Shown here in pieces: positions 17,862 through 26,770 of a stretch of 64,000 nt of DNA. The first letter of the stretch is position 1, and the number at the start of each line of letters is the position of its first letter. A program made the translations under genes and the position numbers. The stretch comes from Abyssicoccus albus (GTDB lineage Bacteria; Bacillota; Bacilli; Staphylococcales; Abyssicoccaceae), in NCBI RefSeq assembly GCF_003815035.1, contig NZ_RKRK01000005.1, forward strand, positions 1 to 64,000. Direction: 5' to 3'. The notes beneath the pieces were generated by a model, which was not told the DNA's origin, ran no database searches, and saw only the letters and a program-made list of their open reading frames with translations.

Positions 17862-17912
17862 TTGATTTTTAATATTAACCGGTGTATAGTTATAAATCGT
17901 AACGATTACGAT
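17862..17912 (+). promoter_or_regulatory. Promoter and Zur-type box of the zinc-binding lipoprotein gene
   Basis: TTGATT (17862-17867), 17-nt spacer, TATAGT (17885-17890), followed at 17894-17912 by AAATCGTAACGATTACGAT. The box is a near-perfect Zur palindrome placed to block the polymerase. Together with the box at 17806 it should couple both divergent transcripts to zinc status. Confidence 0.8.
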
Positions 17913-17968
17913 GTTTGTTATATCGTAAATAGAACCATACATTCCAAATATTTAAGGAGGAAATCATT

Positions 17969-19000
17969 ATGAAGAGAAGTATTATGTATTTATTAATGAT
18001 TGCAGTGCTTGTTTTAGGCGCATGTCAATCAAATAGTTCATCAGATCGTCAAGATGGAAATAAAGAAAAACCATCAAAAGATCAAATTAAAATCACAACG
18101 ACAGTATTTCCAATTGCAAGTTTTGCAAAGCAAATCGGTGGAGATCATGTTAGTGTAAATTCAATCTACCCACCAGGTACTGATATTCACACGTTTGAAC
18201 CAAGTCAAAAAGATATGATTGAATACTCAAAGTCAGACTTATTCTTTTATACAAGTGATGATTTAGATACGATGACAACAAATATTACAAAATCCATTAA
18301 AGAAGATGTTGAAGTAGTTGCCGTTGCTAAAGATATATCAAAAGAAAAAATATTAGCCCATAACCATAATCATGAAGATCATGATCAAGTTAATGAGGAA
18401 GAGCACAACCATGATCATGAAGGTCATGACCACGCTAATGAAGAAGAGCACAACCACGATCATGAAGGTCATGACCATGGTGAAAATGACCCACATGTTT
18501 GGTTAGATCCTATTCATTCGATCACAATGGCTAAAGCGATTAAAGATGAATTAGTTAAGTATGATGAAGCTAATAAAGAGGAATATGAAGAAAACTTCAA
18601 AAAATTAAAAGAAGAATTAACTAAAATAGATGAAGAGTTGCACACAGTTACTGAGGGTGCAAAACATAAAGAAGTATTTATTTCACATGAATCAATTGGT
18701 TACTTAGCTGACCATTATGGCTTTGAACAGGTTGGAGTTAGTGGTCTAAATAACGAAGAACCAACTCAAAAAGATATTATTAATGTCGTGGAAAAAATCA
18801 AAGAAGACGGTGCTAAGCATATCTTAGTAGAGCAAAATGTAAGTAGTAAAACTGTTGACATGATTAAAGAGCAGACAGACGTTGAACCTGTAGAATTCCA
18901 TAACTTATCTACATTAACAAAAGAAGAATCAGAAGATAATATCACTTACCAAAGCATTATGAAAAAGAACACTGATGCTTTAAAGAAAGCGATGCAATAA
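17969..19000 (+). CDS. Zinc-binding lipoprotein, ZnuA/AdcA type, His-rich loop
   Basis: Secreted lipoprotein of 343 residues that captures zinc. The lipobox is LGACQ (Cys about 20). Zinc ligands are the His in GTDIHTFEPS, His after the loop in NDPHVWLDP and His in FISHESIGY. Between the first two lies a loop of about 50 residues crowded with His, Asp and Glu, including two tandem 45-bp copies (18392-18436 and 18437-18481) that each encode a 15-residue HNHDHEGHDH unit. No permease or ATPase is adjacent, so it must use a transporter encoded elsewhere. The start has AAGGAGG seven bases before ATG. Zur control is inferred from the upstream palindrome. Confidence 0.92.
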   Translation: MKRSIMYLLMIAVLVLGACQSNSSSDRQDGNKEKPSKDQIKITTTVFPIASFAKQIGGDHVSVNSIYPPGTDIHTFEPSQKDMIEYSKSDLFFYTSDDLDTMTTNITKSIKEDVEVVAVAKDISKEKILAHNHNHEDHDQVNEEEHNHDHEGHDHANEEEHNHDHEGHDHGENDPHVWLDPIHSITMAKAIKDELVKYDEANKEEYEENFKKLKEELTKIDEELHTVTEGAKHKEVFISHESIGYLADHYGFEQVGVSGLNNEEPTQKDIINVVEKIKEDGAKHILVEQNVSSKTVDMIKEQTDVEPVEFHNLSTLTKEESEDNITYQSIMKKNTDALKKAMQ

Positions 19001-19022
19001 TTAAATAATCTATAACGAAACT

Positions 19023-19048
19023 CCTAATCTATTTTTATATAGATTAGG
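19023..19048 (+). terminator. Intrinsic terminator after the zinc lipoprotein gene
   Basis: CCTAATCTAT (19023-19032) pairs with 19039-19048, followed by TGTTATTTTTT. Confidence 0.85.
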
Positions 19049-19142
19049 TGTTATTTTTTAAAAATTTGTTCTGACATATTTTGAACATATTAATACTTTA
19101 ATATAATATACATAAGAATAAGATAGTGATTGGAGGGCTATT

Positions 19143-19832
19143 ATGAATATTCTTATCATTGAAGATGAACAACCAATCAATCATGTTATTAAAGCTTACA
19201 TGAAGAAGGTTGGTTTTACGACCTTCCAAGCATTTAATGGAAAGGAAGGCTATGATTTATTTAACTCAGAACAAATTGACTTCATTTTACTGGATATTAT
19301 GATGCCGGAACTTGATGGAATTTCACTTCTCAAAAAAATCCGGACAACATCTAATGTTCCTGTTATAATGCTCACTGCTTTAAACGATCAACAACATATT
19401 CTAGAAAGTTTTGAACACGGTGCGGACGACTACATCACAAAACCGTTTACAGGAGAAGAAGTAATCGCACGTACTAAAGCTGTTATTCGTCGAACAACCA
19501 GTGGCAAACTTCCGGATGATTCAATTCGATTTGGACAACTAGTAATTAACCCCGCATATCATACAGTTAAAGTTTTAAAAAAAGAGCTCAACTTGGCGCC
19601 TCGTGACTTCAGTGTTCTACTTTTCTTAGCTGAACATCCAAACCAAATATTCAGCCGTGATCAGTTGCTAGATCATATTTGGGGATTCGACTATGAAGGA
19701 AGTGACCGTGCAGTAGACTTGGCAATTAAACGTTTGAGGAAAGCACTCTCTAGTTGGCCTGAACATGAAGGTCAAATCGAAACGGTCCGTGGTCATGGAT
19801 ATTTGTTGAAAGTTGAGGATCGATTGTTATGA
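19143..19832 (+). CDS. Response regulator, OmpR/PhoB family (CssR-like)
   Basis: Cytoplasmic two-component regulator of 229 residues. Receiver domain (1-118): acidic pocket EDE near residue 7, phospho-acceptor Asp in LLDIMMPELDG (about 50), Thr in MLTA and Lys in ITKPF. The C-terminal winged helix (about 130-227) has the OmpR pattern FSRDQLLDHIWG and RAVDLAIKRLRKAL. GGAGGG precedes ATG. The kinase gene overlaps by 4 bp, and an HtrA-type protease gene overlaps the kinase, an arrangement recalling CssRS/HtrA secretion-stress systems. That functional comparison is inference from gene order. Confidence 0.9.
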   Translation: MNILIIEDEQPINHVIKAYMKKVGFTTFQAFNGKEGYDLFNSEQIDFILLDIMMPELDGISLLKKIRTTSNVPVIMLTALNDQQHILESFEHGADDYITKPFTGEEVIARTKAVIRRTTSGKLPDDSIRFGQLVINPAYHTVKVLKKELNLAPRDFSVLLFLAEHPNQIFSRDQLLDHIWGFDYEGSDRAVDLAIKRLRKALSSWPEHEGQIETVRGHGYLLKVEDRLL

Positions 19833-21241
19833 AACGCCAATCAATGCAATCATTATGGATCAAGAGATATATTATTACATTATTAACCGCAATTTTAATT
19901 ATTGCTTTCATTTATATAGTTTGGAATAAAGAAAACATTAAAGAACACAGATTATCTCTAGTTCAGACGTTAAATGACTCTATCGCTGTTCAAACGATTG
20001 GCAATCAAGACAAAATAAAAGACCAAGAAATCCATGAACAGTATAATGATATATTAAAAAGTTTTAACGCAACACCGAAAATTATTATTACTGATCATAA
20101 AGGTCAATGGTTAAACTCAAATTTCAATGCAGTCAACGAAACACGAATCAATACGGATATTTTAGAACGTGAAAATGATTATGATATTATTTCTACAAAC
20201 GACCTTAATATTCCATCGACTGATCATGAATTATACATGCTCAAAACACCAATAAAATCTGATAATGAAACATACGGTTATGTGATTTCATTTGTCGAAA
20301 AAAATAAAATTGATGAAGTCCACATACCATTCGTCCCTATTCTTTTAATCGCCATTCCATCAATCATTATCGGTACAATTCTAATTTATTACTTCACTCG
20401 TCAAATGACGACACCTATTCATAACATTAGCTCAGCAGCACGTAAGCTCAGTGATGGTGAATTTGTCACGATTGATAGTCATTATAAAGAAAAAGAACTT
20501 TATGATTTCGCACTAAGTTTCAATGAGTTAAGCAAACAATTAGAAGCTCACGATCAATTGCGTAATGAATTATTAGCTGGGGTAACACACGAACTAAAAA
20601 CTCCTGTTGCTTCAATTTCAGGATTATTACAAGCCATTCAAGATGATATCGTTGATGAAACTGATAAAGAGGAATTTATCAAATTAAGCTTACAAGAATC
20701 ACGAAAGTTGAACCGTCTGATTGAAGATTTGCTTGTATTCAATTCGTTTACAACAGATGCAATCAAAATAAATAGCGATCAAATTAATTTAAAAGAATTT
20801 ATAGAATCAACTGTGACACATTTTGACTACCAATCTGATAATCAGAATTCAATCATTGAATGTCATAACTTAATCGATGCATCTATTCACACAGATAGAG
20901 ATCGACTTTCACAAGTTTTGCTTAACTTGTTAAACAATGCAAACCAAGCATCACATAGAGATTCAACGATTGAAATCCATATGAATGAAACACTTGATTC
21001 ATATAATATATTGATTAAAGACTTTGGCTCAGGGGTACCTAAAGATGACATCGAGCATATATTTGAAAAATTTTATCGAGGTCAGAATAAACGATATGAT
21101 ACCCGTGGCTTTGGCCTAGGACTACCTTTATGTAAATTAATAATGCAAAAGTTAAACGGAAATATACAATTACTTGAAACAAGTAGTGAAGGTACTACAT
21201 TTATCATTAAGTTAAACAAAAAAGGAGTAAAAAATGGATAA
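19829..21241 (+). CDS. Membrane sensor histidine kinase (CssS-like)
   Basis: Protein of 470 residues. Transmembrane helix 1 is at about 11-28 and helix 2 at about 167-187, bracketing an extracytoplasmic sensor of roughly 135 residues. HAMP follows (TRQMTTPIHNISSAARKLSDGEF), then the HisKA region with the phospho-His in AGVTHELKTPVASIS. The ATPase domain has LLNLLNNANQAS (N box), DFGSGVPKDD (G1), FEKFYRG (F box) and GFGLGLPLCK (G2). ATGA-type overlap with the regulator and an 8-bp overlap with the downstream protease indicate a single transcript. The signal is unknown; misfolded exported protein is a reasonable guess from the protease partner. Confidence 0.9.
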   Translation: MKRQSMQSLWIKRYIITLLTAILIIAFIYIVWNKENIKEHRLSLVQTLNDSIAVQTIGNQDKIKDQEIHEQYNDILKSFNATPKIIITDHKGQWLNSNFNAVNETRINTDILERENDYDIISTNDLNIPSTDHELYMLKTPIKSDNETYGYVISFVEKNKIDEVHIPFVPILLIAIPSIIIGTILIYYFTRQMTTPIHNISSAARKLSDGEFVTIDSHYKEKELYDFALSFNELSKQLEAHDQLRNELLAGVTHELKTPVASISGLLQAIQDDIVDETDKEEFIKLSLQESRKLNRLIEDLLVFNSFTTDAIKINSDQINLKEFIESTVTHFDYQSDNQNSIIECHNLIDASIHTDRDRLSQVLLNLLNNANQASHRDSTIEIHMNETLDSYNILIKDFGSGVPKDDIEHIFEKFYRGQNKRYDTRGFGLGLPLCKLIMQKLNGNIQLLETSSEGTTFIIKLNKKGVKNG

Positions 21242-22472
21242 ACAAATACCACAATATAGATACGTAACGGATATAGAACATCAAAATGCCAAAAAATCAG
21301 GATATTTGAGCAATTTAACAACACTTTTCGCCATATTATTAACGATATTAATTAGCGTATTAACTACGATTTTATTATTAACACAAACACCTTTAAAAAA
21401 TATGATTACAGACAATTCAATGCATTCATATACACCCCCAGCAGCTGATGATGATCATAAAAACCGAGTAAATCATATCAATAATACTGATAAAAACAAA
21501 ATGATCGAACAGGCTTCAAAGTCTGTTGTAGGAGTCATTAATAAACAATCAGCAAATAACCCATACGGTGATTTATTCGGAAAGCTACAGAAAGATAATG
21601 ACTCTGTCGAATCTGGTACTGGATCTGGTGTCATTTATAAAATTAAAGACGGTGATGCGTATATTGTCACCAATCACCACGTTGTTGAAGGCGCATCGAA
21701 TATAGAAATTAATTTGTCCGATAATCAACGCATCGAGGCTGAATTACTCGGAAGTGACCCTTTAACTGATATAGCAGTTGTAAAAGCCAAATCCGTAAAA
21801 GGAATGGAAGCAATCGACTTCGCCAATTCAAGTGATGTAAAAATAGGAGATGACGTCATGGCAATTGGTAATCCACTTGGTTTAGAGTTCTCAAACTCTG
21901 TGACAGAAGGTATTATTAGTGGAACAGAACGTGAAATGAATGTAAGAACATCTGAAGGTCATTCAACGATAACGGTAATGCAAACCGATGCTGCCATTAA
22001 CCCAGGAAATAGTGGAGGAGCGCTCGTGAATCAAAATGGTGATTTAGTTGGAATCAACTCTATGAAAATATCTTCAACAGAAGTAGAAGGTATTGGGTTT
22101 GCCATCCCATCTAATGAAGTCGATACATTAATCCAAGAACTAGAAACAAATGGCTCAATTGAGAGACCTTACGTTGGTATCAGTATGATTGACGTTGAAG
22201 ATTTACCTAAAGAATATATAGATGAATTGAAAATAAAAGATAAAAAAGGAATTGTTGTTGCTCAAAAAGATCCAAAAGCTAATCATAACCTTAAACAAGG
22301 TGATGTGATCACGAAAATTAACGATGAACCAGTAAATAACATTGCTGAATTCAGAAAGTATTTGTACGATAAAACATCTGTTGGAGATAGAGTTGAATTT
22401 ACAATTATCCGTGATGGCAAAACAACTACAGAGACAGCAAAATTGTCTTCTCGAAATGAACAATTACAATAA
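21234..22472 (+). CDS. HtrA/DegP-type membrane-anchored serine protease
   Basis: Protein of 412 residues with a short cytoplasmic tail, one transmembrane anchor (about 26-49), a trypsin-like domain and one C-terminal PDZ domain (about 305-400). The catalytic triad is visible: His in TNHHVVEGA, Asp in DPLTDIAVVKA and Ser in NPGNSGGALVN. It should degrade or refold damaged exported proteins outside the membrane. Length and layout are those of Bacillus HtrA/YyxA. AAAGGAG lies inside the end of the kinase gene, eight bases before ATG, so expression is coupled to the two-component system. A strong terminator follows. Confidence 0.93.
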   Translation: MDKQIPQYRYVTDIEHQNAKKSGYLSNLTTLFAILLTILISVLTTILLLTQTPLKNMITDNSMHSYTPPAADDDHKNRVNHINNTDKNKMIEQASKSVVGVINKQSANNPYGDLFGKLQKDNDSVESGTGSGVIYKIKDGDAYIVTNHHVVEGASNIEINLSDNQRIEAELLGSDPLTDIAVVKAKSVKGMEAIDFANSSDVKIGDDVMAIGNPLGLEFSNSVTEGIISGTEREMNVRTSEGHSTITVMQTDAAINPGNSGGALVNQNGDLVGINSMKISSTEVEGIGFAIPSNEVDTLIQELETNGSIERPYVGISMIDVEDLPKEYIDELKIKDKKGIVVAQKDPKANHNLKQGDVITKINDEPVNNIAEFRKYLYDKTSVGDRVEFTIIRDGKTTTETAKLSSRNEQLQ

Positions 22473-22475
22473 TAG

Positions 22476-22512
22476 ACAAAAGGACATCTCGTTTAGAGAT
22501 GTCCTTTTGTCG
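22476..22512 (+). terminator. Intrinsic terminator after the HtrA-type gene
   Basis: Perfect 16-bp stem (22476-22491 with 22497-22512) with a 5-nt loop. Only a short T-rich stretch follows, but the stem is very stable. It may also serve the convergent glycosylase gene. Confidence 0.85.
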
Positions 22513-22569
22513 TACAATGCTTTATTCAATCTACAACTCACTCGTTTTGTTGATAGATTTTCAAACATT

Positions 22570-23448
22570 TCATTTCTTCTTAGCTAATGGATCACTATAT
22601 CCTTCAATATTTTGCTCAGAAATGACCCAAATATACAATGATGCAAGACTTCCATATGGACTGAATCGACGTCTATACTTTTCAAATCGTTCTCTCGACA
22701 CTTCTTTATGACGATAAATCATACGTAAACCTCGGATGATTGCTAAATCTTTGTAACTAAATATATCCATACGATTATATGAGAACATTAACATCATTTC
22801 TGCAGTCCATTCACCAACACCTTTAAGTTGTGTTAAATATTGAATTGCTTCTTCATCTGTCATATGATGAATTTCTTCAAAATCAATATCGCCATTAATC
22901 ACTTTTTCAGTGGCTGTTTTTATATATACTACTTTTCTTTCACTTAACCCGAACGATTTCAATTCCTCATCCTTATAATTAATGACTTTCTCTGGCGTAA
23001 TATGGTGATTCATCGCATTCATTAATCGTGCCATAATCGCATATTGTGCATATACTGAAATTTGTTGACCGACAATTGAACGGACAAAATTATAGTAGAT
23101 ATCAGGTATTATTTCTTCTTCAATTGGTCCAATCATTTCAATCACACGTGCAAGTTTTTTATCTTTATTCTTTAGATACTCGATTGCTTCCATGTCATAT
23201 TGGAATGTTGGTTGAATATTTTTACGCATTAATCCTGGCTCAACTTCATAAAAACCTAAAAATTTATACTCGTGTGCTGTCAATTGAAGTATATCAAAAT
23301 TTACTAGAATATAGTCAAGTTGACCTCTAAGGACTCTAAAAAGATTTTTCCATCCATCCACAACAGAACATTTACAATCAAACAGTGTAATATCATGTCC
23401 CTCTAACTTATAAAATACTTCGCCTTCATCAGTTTGTATGATCGTCAT
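22570..23448 (-). CDS. DNA-3-methyladenine glycosylase, AlkA/HhH-GPD family
   Basis: Base-excision repair enzyme of about 292 residues. The N-terminal AlkA_N-like domain (about 1-110) is followed by an HhH-GPD domain: SIVGQQISVYAQYAIMARL, the hairpin LKGVGEWTAEMMLMFSYNRMD and the catalytic Asp in the DLAIIRGL region. It removes alkylated purines such as 3-methyladenine. ATG 23448 lies one base after the upstream stop; an in-frame ATG at 23469 would overlap that gene, and neither has a clear ribosome site. It follows the histidine phosphatase gene directly, so co-transcription is likely. Confidence 0.87.
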   Translation of the reverse strand: MTIIQTDEGEVFYKLEGHDITLFDCKCSVVDGWKNLFRVLRGQLDYILVNFDILQLTAHEYKFLGFYEVEPGLMRKNIQPTFQYDMEAIEYLKNKDKKLARVIEMIGPIEEEIIPDIYYNFVRSIVGQQISVYAQYAIMARLMNAMNHHITPEKVINYKDEELKSFGLSERKVVYIKTATEKVINGDIDFEEIHHMTDEEAIQYLTQLKGVGEWTAEMMLMFSYNRMDIFSYKDLAIIRGLRMIYRHKEVSRERFEKYRRRFSPYGSLASLYIWVISEQNIEGYSDPLAKKK

Positions 23449-23449
23449 A

Positions 23450-24028
23450 TTACGCTGACACTTCCACATGTTCTATACATTGAAGCTCAAAGCGTTCACT
23501 ATCGATGATCACCTTGTAAACATCTGGTTGCTTTAATGATTTCCAAAATTCATAACCATACTCTTCATCAAAATATTTAAGCATTGCGGTAAATAGTGTT
23601 CCATGTGTTCCAACAACAATCTTATTATCTGGATATCGTTCAACCAACTCTTTAATAATCGGAACAGCTCTATCTTGAGTTTGTTTAATTGATTCACAGC
23701 CATCTAGATTATAACTCGGTTCTTTAAATATTTTCTTCATTAATTGTTGATATTCCAGTACATTTTGAATTGGCTTTTTAGATAATCTTATCTCTTTTAA
23801 TTCTTCGTATGTTTGAATCGTTTCTTTACGATCAAGTGCTAAATATATTAGCGTATCAATTGCACGTTGATAAGGGCTAGTAATGAGCAAATCAAATTCT
23901 ATATGTTTAAACACTTCAACAAGTTTTTGGGCTTGAATATATCCTTCTTCAGTAATTGACCGATCCTTATCACTACCCCTAAACGGGTCGCTCTTCGCAT
24001 GTCTTACGAAGTAAAATGTTGTCATCAT
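23450..24028 (-). CDS. Histidine phosphatase family protein (phosphoglycerate-mutase-like)
   Basis: Cytoplasmic protein of 192 residues. The phospho-accepting RHA motif is in FYFVRHAKSD at the N-terminus, with the second catalytic His in VVGTHGTLFTAM and the acid residue near LKEIRL. Such enzymes hydrolyse or transfer phosphate from small molecules; the substrate is not predictable. The start is set at ATG 24028, six bases after AAGGA; a second ATG follows at once at 24025. It is upstream of, and immediately adjacent to, the AlkA-type gene. Confidence 0.85.
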   Translation of the reverse strand: MMTTFYFVRHAKSDPFRGSDKDRSITEEGYIQAQKLVEVFKHIEFDLLITSPYQRAIDTLIYLALDRKETIQTYEELKEIRLSKKPIQNVLEYQQLMKKIFKEPSYNLDGCESIKQTQDRAVPIIKELVERYPDNKIVVGTHGTLFTAMLKYFDEEYGYEFWKSLKQPDVYKVIIDSERFELQCIEHVEVSA

Positions 24029-24056
24029 AATCAATCCTTAAATATAATAAAATACA

Positions 24057-24086
24057 AAATGCTATAAGTTTGTACTTATAGCATTT
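24057..24086 (-). terminator. Intrinsic terminator after the opine-dehydrogenase-like gene
   Basis: Perfect 13-bp stem (24057-24069 with 24074-24086), TTGT loop, T-rich run on the minus strand. Confidence 0.85.
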
Positions 24087-24098
24087 AATTATATCTTT

Positions 24099-25172
24099 TT
24101 ATATTAAATTGTTCAAAGTATTAGGTGAAATCGCTCCATCAAACCCTAATTTCGAAAGCGTAAGTCCTTCTTCAAAGAAATTACGATCTAATAAAACACC
24201 AGTTAAATGAATAATCGAGTCTATTACTGGTGTATCTACTCCTACTGCATCTCCAATACTTGCCCATAACACTAATCCTTCCTCTACATCTTCCACAATA
24301 TATCTGTTTTGTAATGTTGTAGGGCCTTTTAAATCTTTTAATATAGGACTTGTGTTGAATTGCTCAAGCAACGTTTTACCTTTCGGAAAATAACTTGATC
24401 GTTCTGATCGAGCACTTTTATCGAGTTGTTCGAAATTCAAAGCAGCACAAATTTGTTGCCTTTCTTTATCAATTGCCTCAACAACACGTACAGTATGTTT
24501 AGTAATTCCTTGACTGTATAAATAAAATTCATCACCTGCATAATCTATTCTACCCGTATTTAAAATGGCCGGACCTGGATGAGACTCAGGATTACCATTA
24601 TTTAATGTAGTTTCTAAAATATTTTTAGCAGGGACAAGTGTATCATACAACGGCTTTAATATTTCAATCATATGATCTGTATGCTGGCTTGGATAACTTG
24701 CAAATAGATTATGCGTACTAGTTAAGATTAATTCCGCTTCATTCGATGTATGATCATAGCGGCATGCATACGTTAACGACATTGTCTCACCGATATAAAC
24801 GTTTGGATTATAGCCTTCTGATTTGACAACATTCATAAATTTCATTGAATTCATCGCGCTCGCACCGTTAATATAAATATATTGTCCATCTTTCAAATAT
24901 GGTGCAACTTCTTTAGCATAATGTGCAATGGCCAAAGTAGGTAAAGTCACCATGATGACTTCAGCATGCTCAATAGCTTCTTCAATATTTTGAGTGAATT
25001 TATTTATCTTAACTGTCTCACCTTTAAACTTAATACCATCATTTAACTGGTTACGATCCCAATCCGCATTTGATTCTGGCGTATGGTATAATGTCACATC
25101 ATGACCTCTTCTCGTTAAGTCAACCGAAGCAACAATCCCACCATTTCCAGCACCTAAAATTGTAATATTCAT
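24099..25172 (-). CDS. NAD(P)-dependent octopine/nopaline dehydrogenase family protein
   Basis: Predicted opine-type dehydrogenase of 357 residues. The N-terminal Rossmann fold begins ILGAGNGGIVASVDL; the C-terminal helical domain has NPESHPGPAILNTGRID, the region carrying the catalytic His of opine dehydrogenases (ESHP). These enzymes reductively condense an amino acid with a keto acid. It is shorter than staphylopine dehydrogenase CntM, and no nicotianamine-synthase-like or cnt genes are nearby, so a metallophore role is not supported. The ribosome site is a tract of eight Gs (25178-25185 on the minus strand) five bases before ATG, which is unusual in this AT-rich genome. Confidence 0.83.
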   Translation of the reverse strand: MNITILGAGNGGIVASVDLTRRGHDVTLYHTPESNADWDRNQLNDGIKFKGETVKINKFTQNIEEAIEHAEVIMVTLPTLAIAHYAKEVAPYLKDGQYIYINGASAMNSMKFMNVVKSEGYNPNVYIGETMSLTYACRYDHTSNEAELILTSTHNLFASYPSQHTDHMIEILKPLYDTLVPAKNILETTLNNGNPESHPGPAILNTGRIDYAGDEFYLYSQGITKHTVRVVEAIDKERQQICAALNFEQLDKSARSERSSYFPKGKTLLEQFNTSPILKDLKGPTTLQNRYIVEDVEEGLVLWASIGDAVGVDTPVIDSIIHLTGVLLDRNFFEEGLTLSKLGFDGAISPNTLNNLI

Positions 25173-25177
25173 AGTAA

Positions 25178-25185
25178 CCCCCCCC
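25178..25185 (-). promoter_or_regulatory. G8 homopolymer acting as Shine-Dalgarno sequence
   Basis: Eight consecutive Gs on the minus strand form the whole ribosome-binding site of the opine-dehydrogenase-like gene, ending five bases before ATG. Slippage would alter SD length and spacing and so could tune translation. Confidence 0.55.
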
Positions 25186-25235
25186 TATTCTTAAGTACTC
25201 TGTAATAATATCATATTCTCAAGTTGAATTGACGT

Positions 25236-26744
25236 TTATTTTCGAATATAAACAGTCTCTCCATCGATGATTGTCTGTATTACTTCTATATCTTCTATTG
25301 GTACTGACTCATCAAAGATATTACTACTTAATATTACAAAGTCCGCTTTAAATCCAGGAAGTATCTTACCTAAACTCTCTGACCTCTGACCAACAACACT
25401 AGAATTAACCGTATAAGATTGAACCGCTTCAAATCGATTCCATTTTAAATCTCCACATAAGTATTCAATCGTATTAAGTACATCAACAGAACCTATCGGT
25501 GCATCAGAACTACTGGCATATTGAATATTATAATCCTTTATTTTATGATATGCATGAGTATCATTGATACGATCAAAGCCTAATATATTTATTAATTTCT
25601 CGTTCTCTTTATGAAATAATGGTTGTATATCACAAATAATCGGTAGTTTCTTTATACGTTGTAGCAACACATCATTTACTAAACTTACATGTATTAACCT
25701 ATCAAAATGTCCATCCTTTGGAAGATTTTCTTCTAATATAGTTAACACTATATCTAGAGCCTTATCTCCAATGACGTGAAATGCACATGTCTTATGATGC
25801 TTTCGAATATCCTTCACCATTTGTTCAAGCGTATTTTTATCGTGAATTAATCGTCCATTGTTAGACGTACCTAAATATGGTTCTATTAAATAAGCTGATT
25901 GGTCACCGAATGTTCCATCTATAAATATCTTAATAGCGTCAAAACGTAACCAGTCATCATGTATCGCCTTTTCAACATGCTCTACTTCTTTATACACATT
26001 GTGATGGACTAGTAAATTTAACCTAAACTTCGTTCCATGATTTAGCACATCAAAATATGCGTTTAAAGGATTCATATAATGGCCATAATAAGATAAGTCT
26101 TCTGTATGAACACAACTAATACCTTTTGAAACACATTCATCAATTGCATCATTAATTAACTCTGTTAAATTTGTCGAAGACTGTTCAATAACATATTGAT
26201 ATAATTCAAAATAATTTTCATCATATATGAATCCATTTTCATCAACATTGTTAAGTAATTGATTTTGTTGTAACTTCTTTAATGTATTAATAGCTTGTTC
26301 ATTTAACAAAGCAGAATGCTTAGACGCTTTCACTAATAATGTAGGTCCATAAGCCCACTCACTTAACTGCCCATGATTGATCATTGACTTATGAATTTCA
26401 TCAATATATCCTTCAATGATTAACCATTGCCCTTCATGATGAAAAGTTGTACTTTCATTGTAAATTATTTCCTTTAGATTTTCCTTTGACTGAACAGAAG
26501 AGATATTAACTCTCCTAAGTGTTTCACCTAACCCAATCAAATGGATATGACTATCTGTAAAGCTTGGGATTAACGTTTTACCTTTTAGGTCAATACGTTC
26601 TATATTCTCAATATCATTATATATAGTAAAATCATTTCCCGTGTACTCTATAACACCGTTATTCACCACGATGTACTCTACTTGTTCATTATAATGATCA
26701 CGAGCCATAGTGAAAATATTCCCATTATAATATAATTGTTTCAT
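25236..26744 (-). CDS. Metal-dependent amidohydrolase, YtcJ-like
   Basis: Protein of 502 residues from the amidohydrolase superfamily (Amidohydro_3/YtcJ). It shows the N-terminal strand-rich domain, the metal motif FTDSHIHLIG (HxH), the Lys/His region in FDAIKIFIDGTFG, CAFHVIGDKAL and the final Asp in YASSSDAPIG. Members hydrolyse C-N bonds of varied small molecules; the substrate is unknown here. ATG 26744 is preceded by AAGGTGAT; an in-frame TTG at 26759 is a poorer choice. The gene is divergent from ogt with only 26 bp between starts, and it lies 63 bp upstream of the opine-dehydrogenase-like gene on the same strand, so the two may work together. Confidence 0.85.
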   Translation of the reverse strand: MKQLYYNGNIFTMARDHYNEQVEYIVVNNGVIEYTGNDFTIYNDIENIERIDLKGKTLIPSFTDSHIHLIGLGETLRRVNISSVQSKENLKEIIYNESTTFHHEGQWLIIEGYIDEIHKSMINHGQLSEWAYGPTLLVKASKHSALLNEQAINTLKKLQQNQLLNNVDENGFIYDENYFELYQYVIEQSSTNLTELINDAIDECVSKGISCVHTEDLSYYGHYMNPLNAYFDVLNHGTKFRLNLLVHHNVYKEVEHVEKAIHDDWLRFDAIKIFIDGTFGDQSAYLIEPYLGTSNNGRLIHDKNTLEQMVKDIRKHHKTCAFHVIGDKALDIVLTILEENLPKDGHFDRLIHVSLVNDVLLQRIKKLPIICDIQPLFHKENEKLINILGFDRINDTHAYHKIKDYNIQYASSSDAPIGSVDVLNTIEYLCGDLKWNRFEAVQSYTVNSSVVGQRSESLGKILPGFKADFVILSSNIFDESVPIEDIEVIQTIIDGETVYIRK

Positions 26745-26770
26745 ATCTATCACCTTCAAGGAGTTGTATT

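Noticed and set aside
24099-25172. Staphylopine-type metallophore dehydrogenase (CntM)
   Set aside because: Shorter than CntM and no cntK/cntL-like genes or dedicated ABC transporter adjacent.
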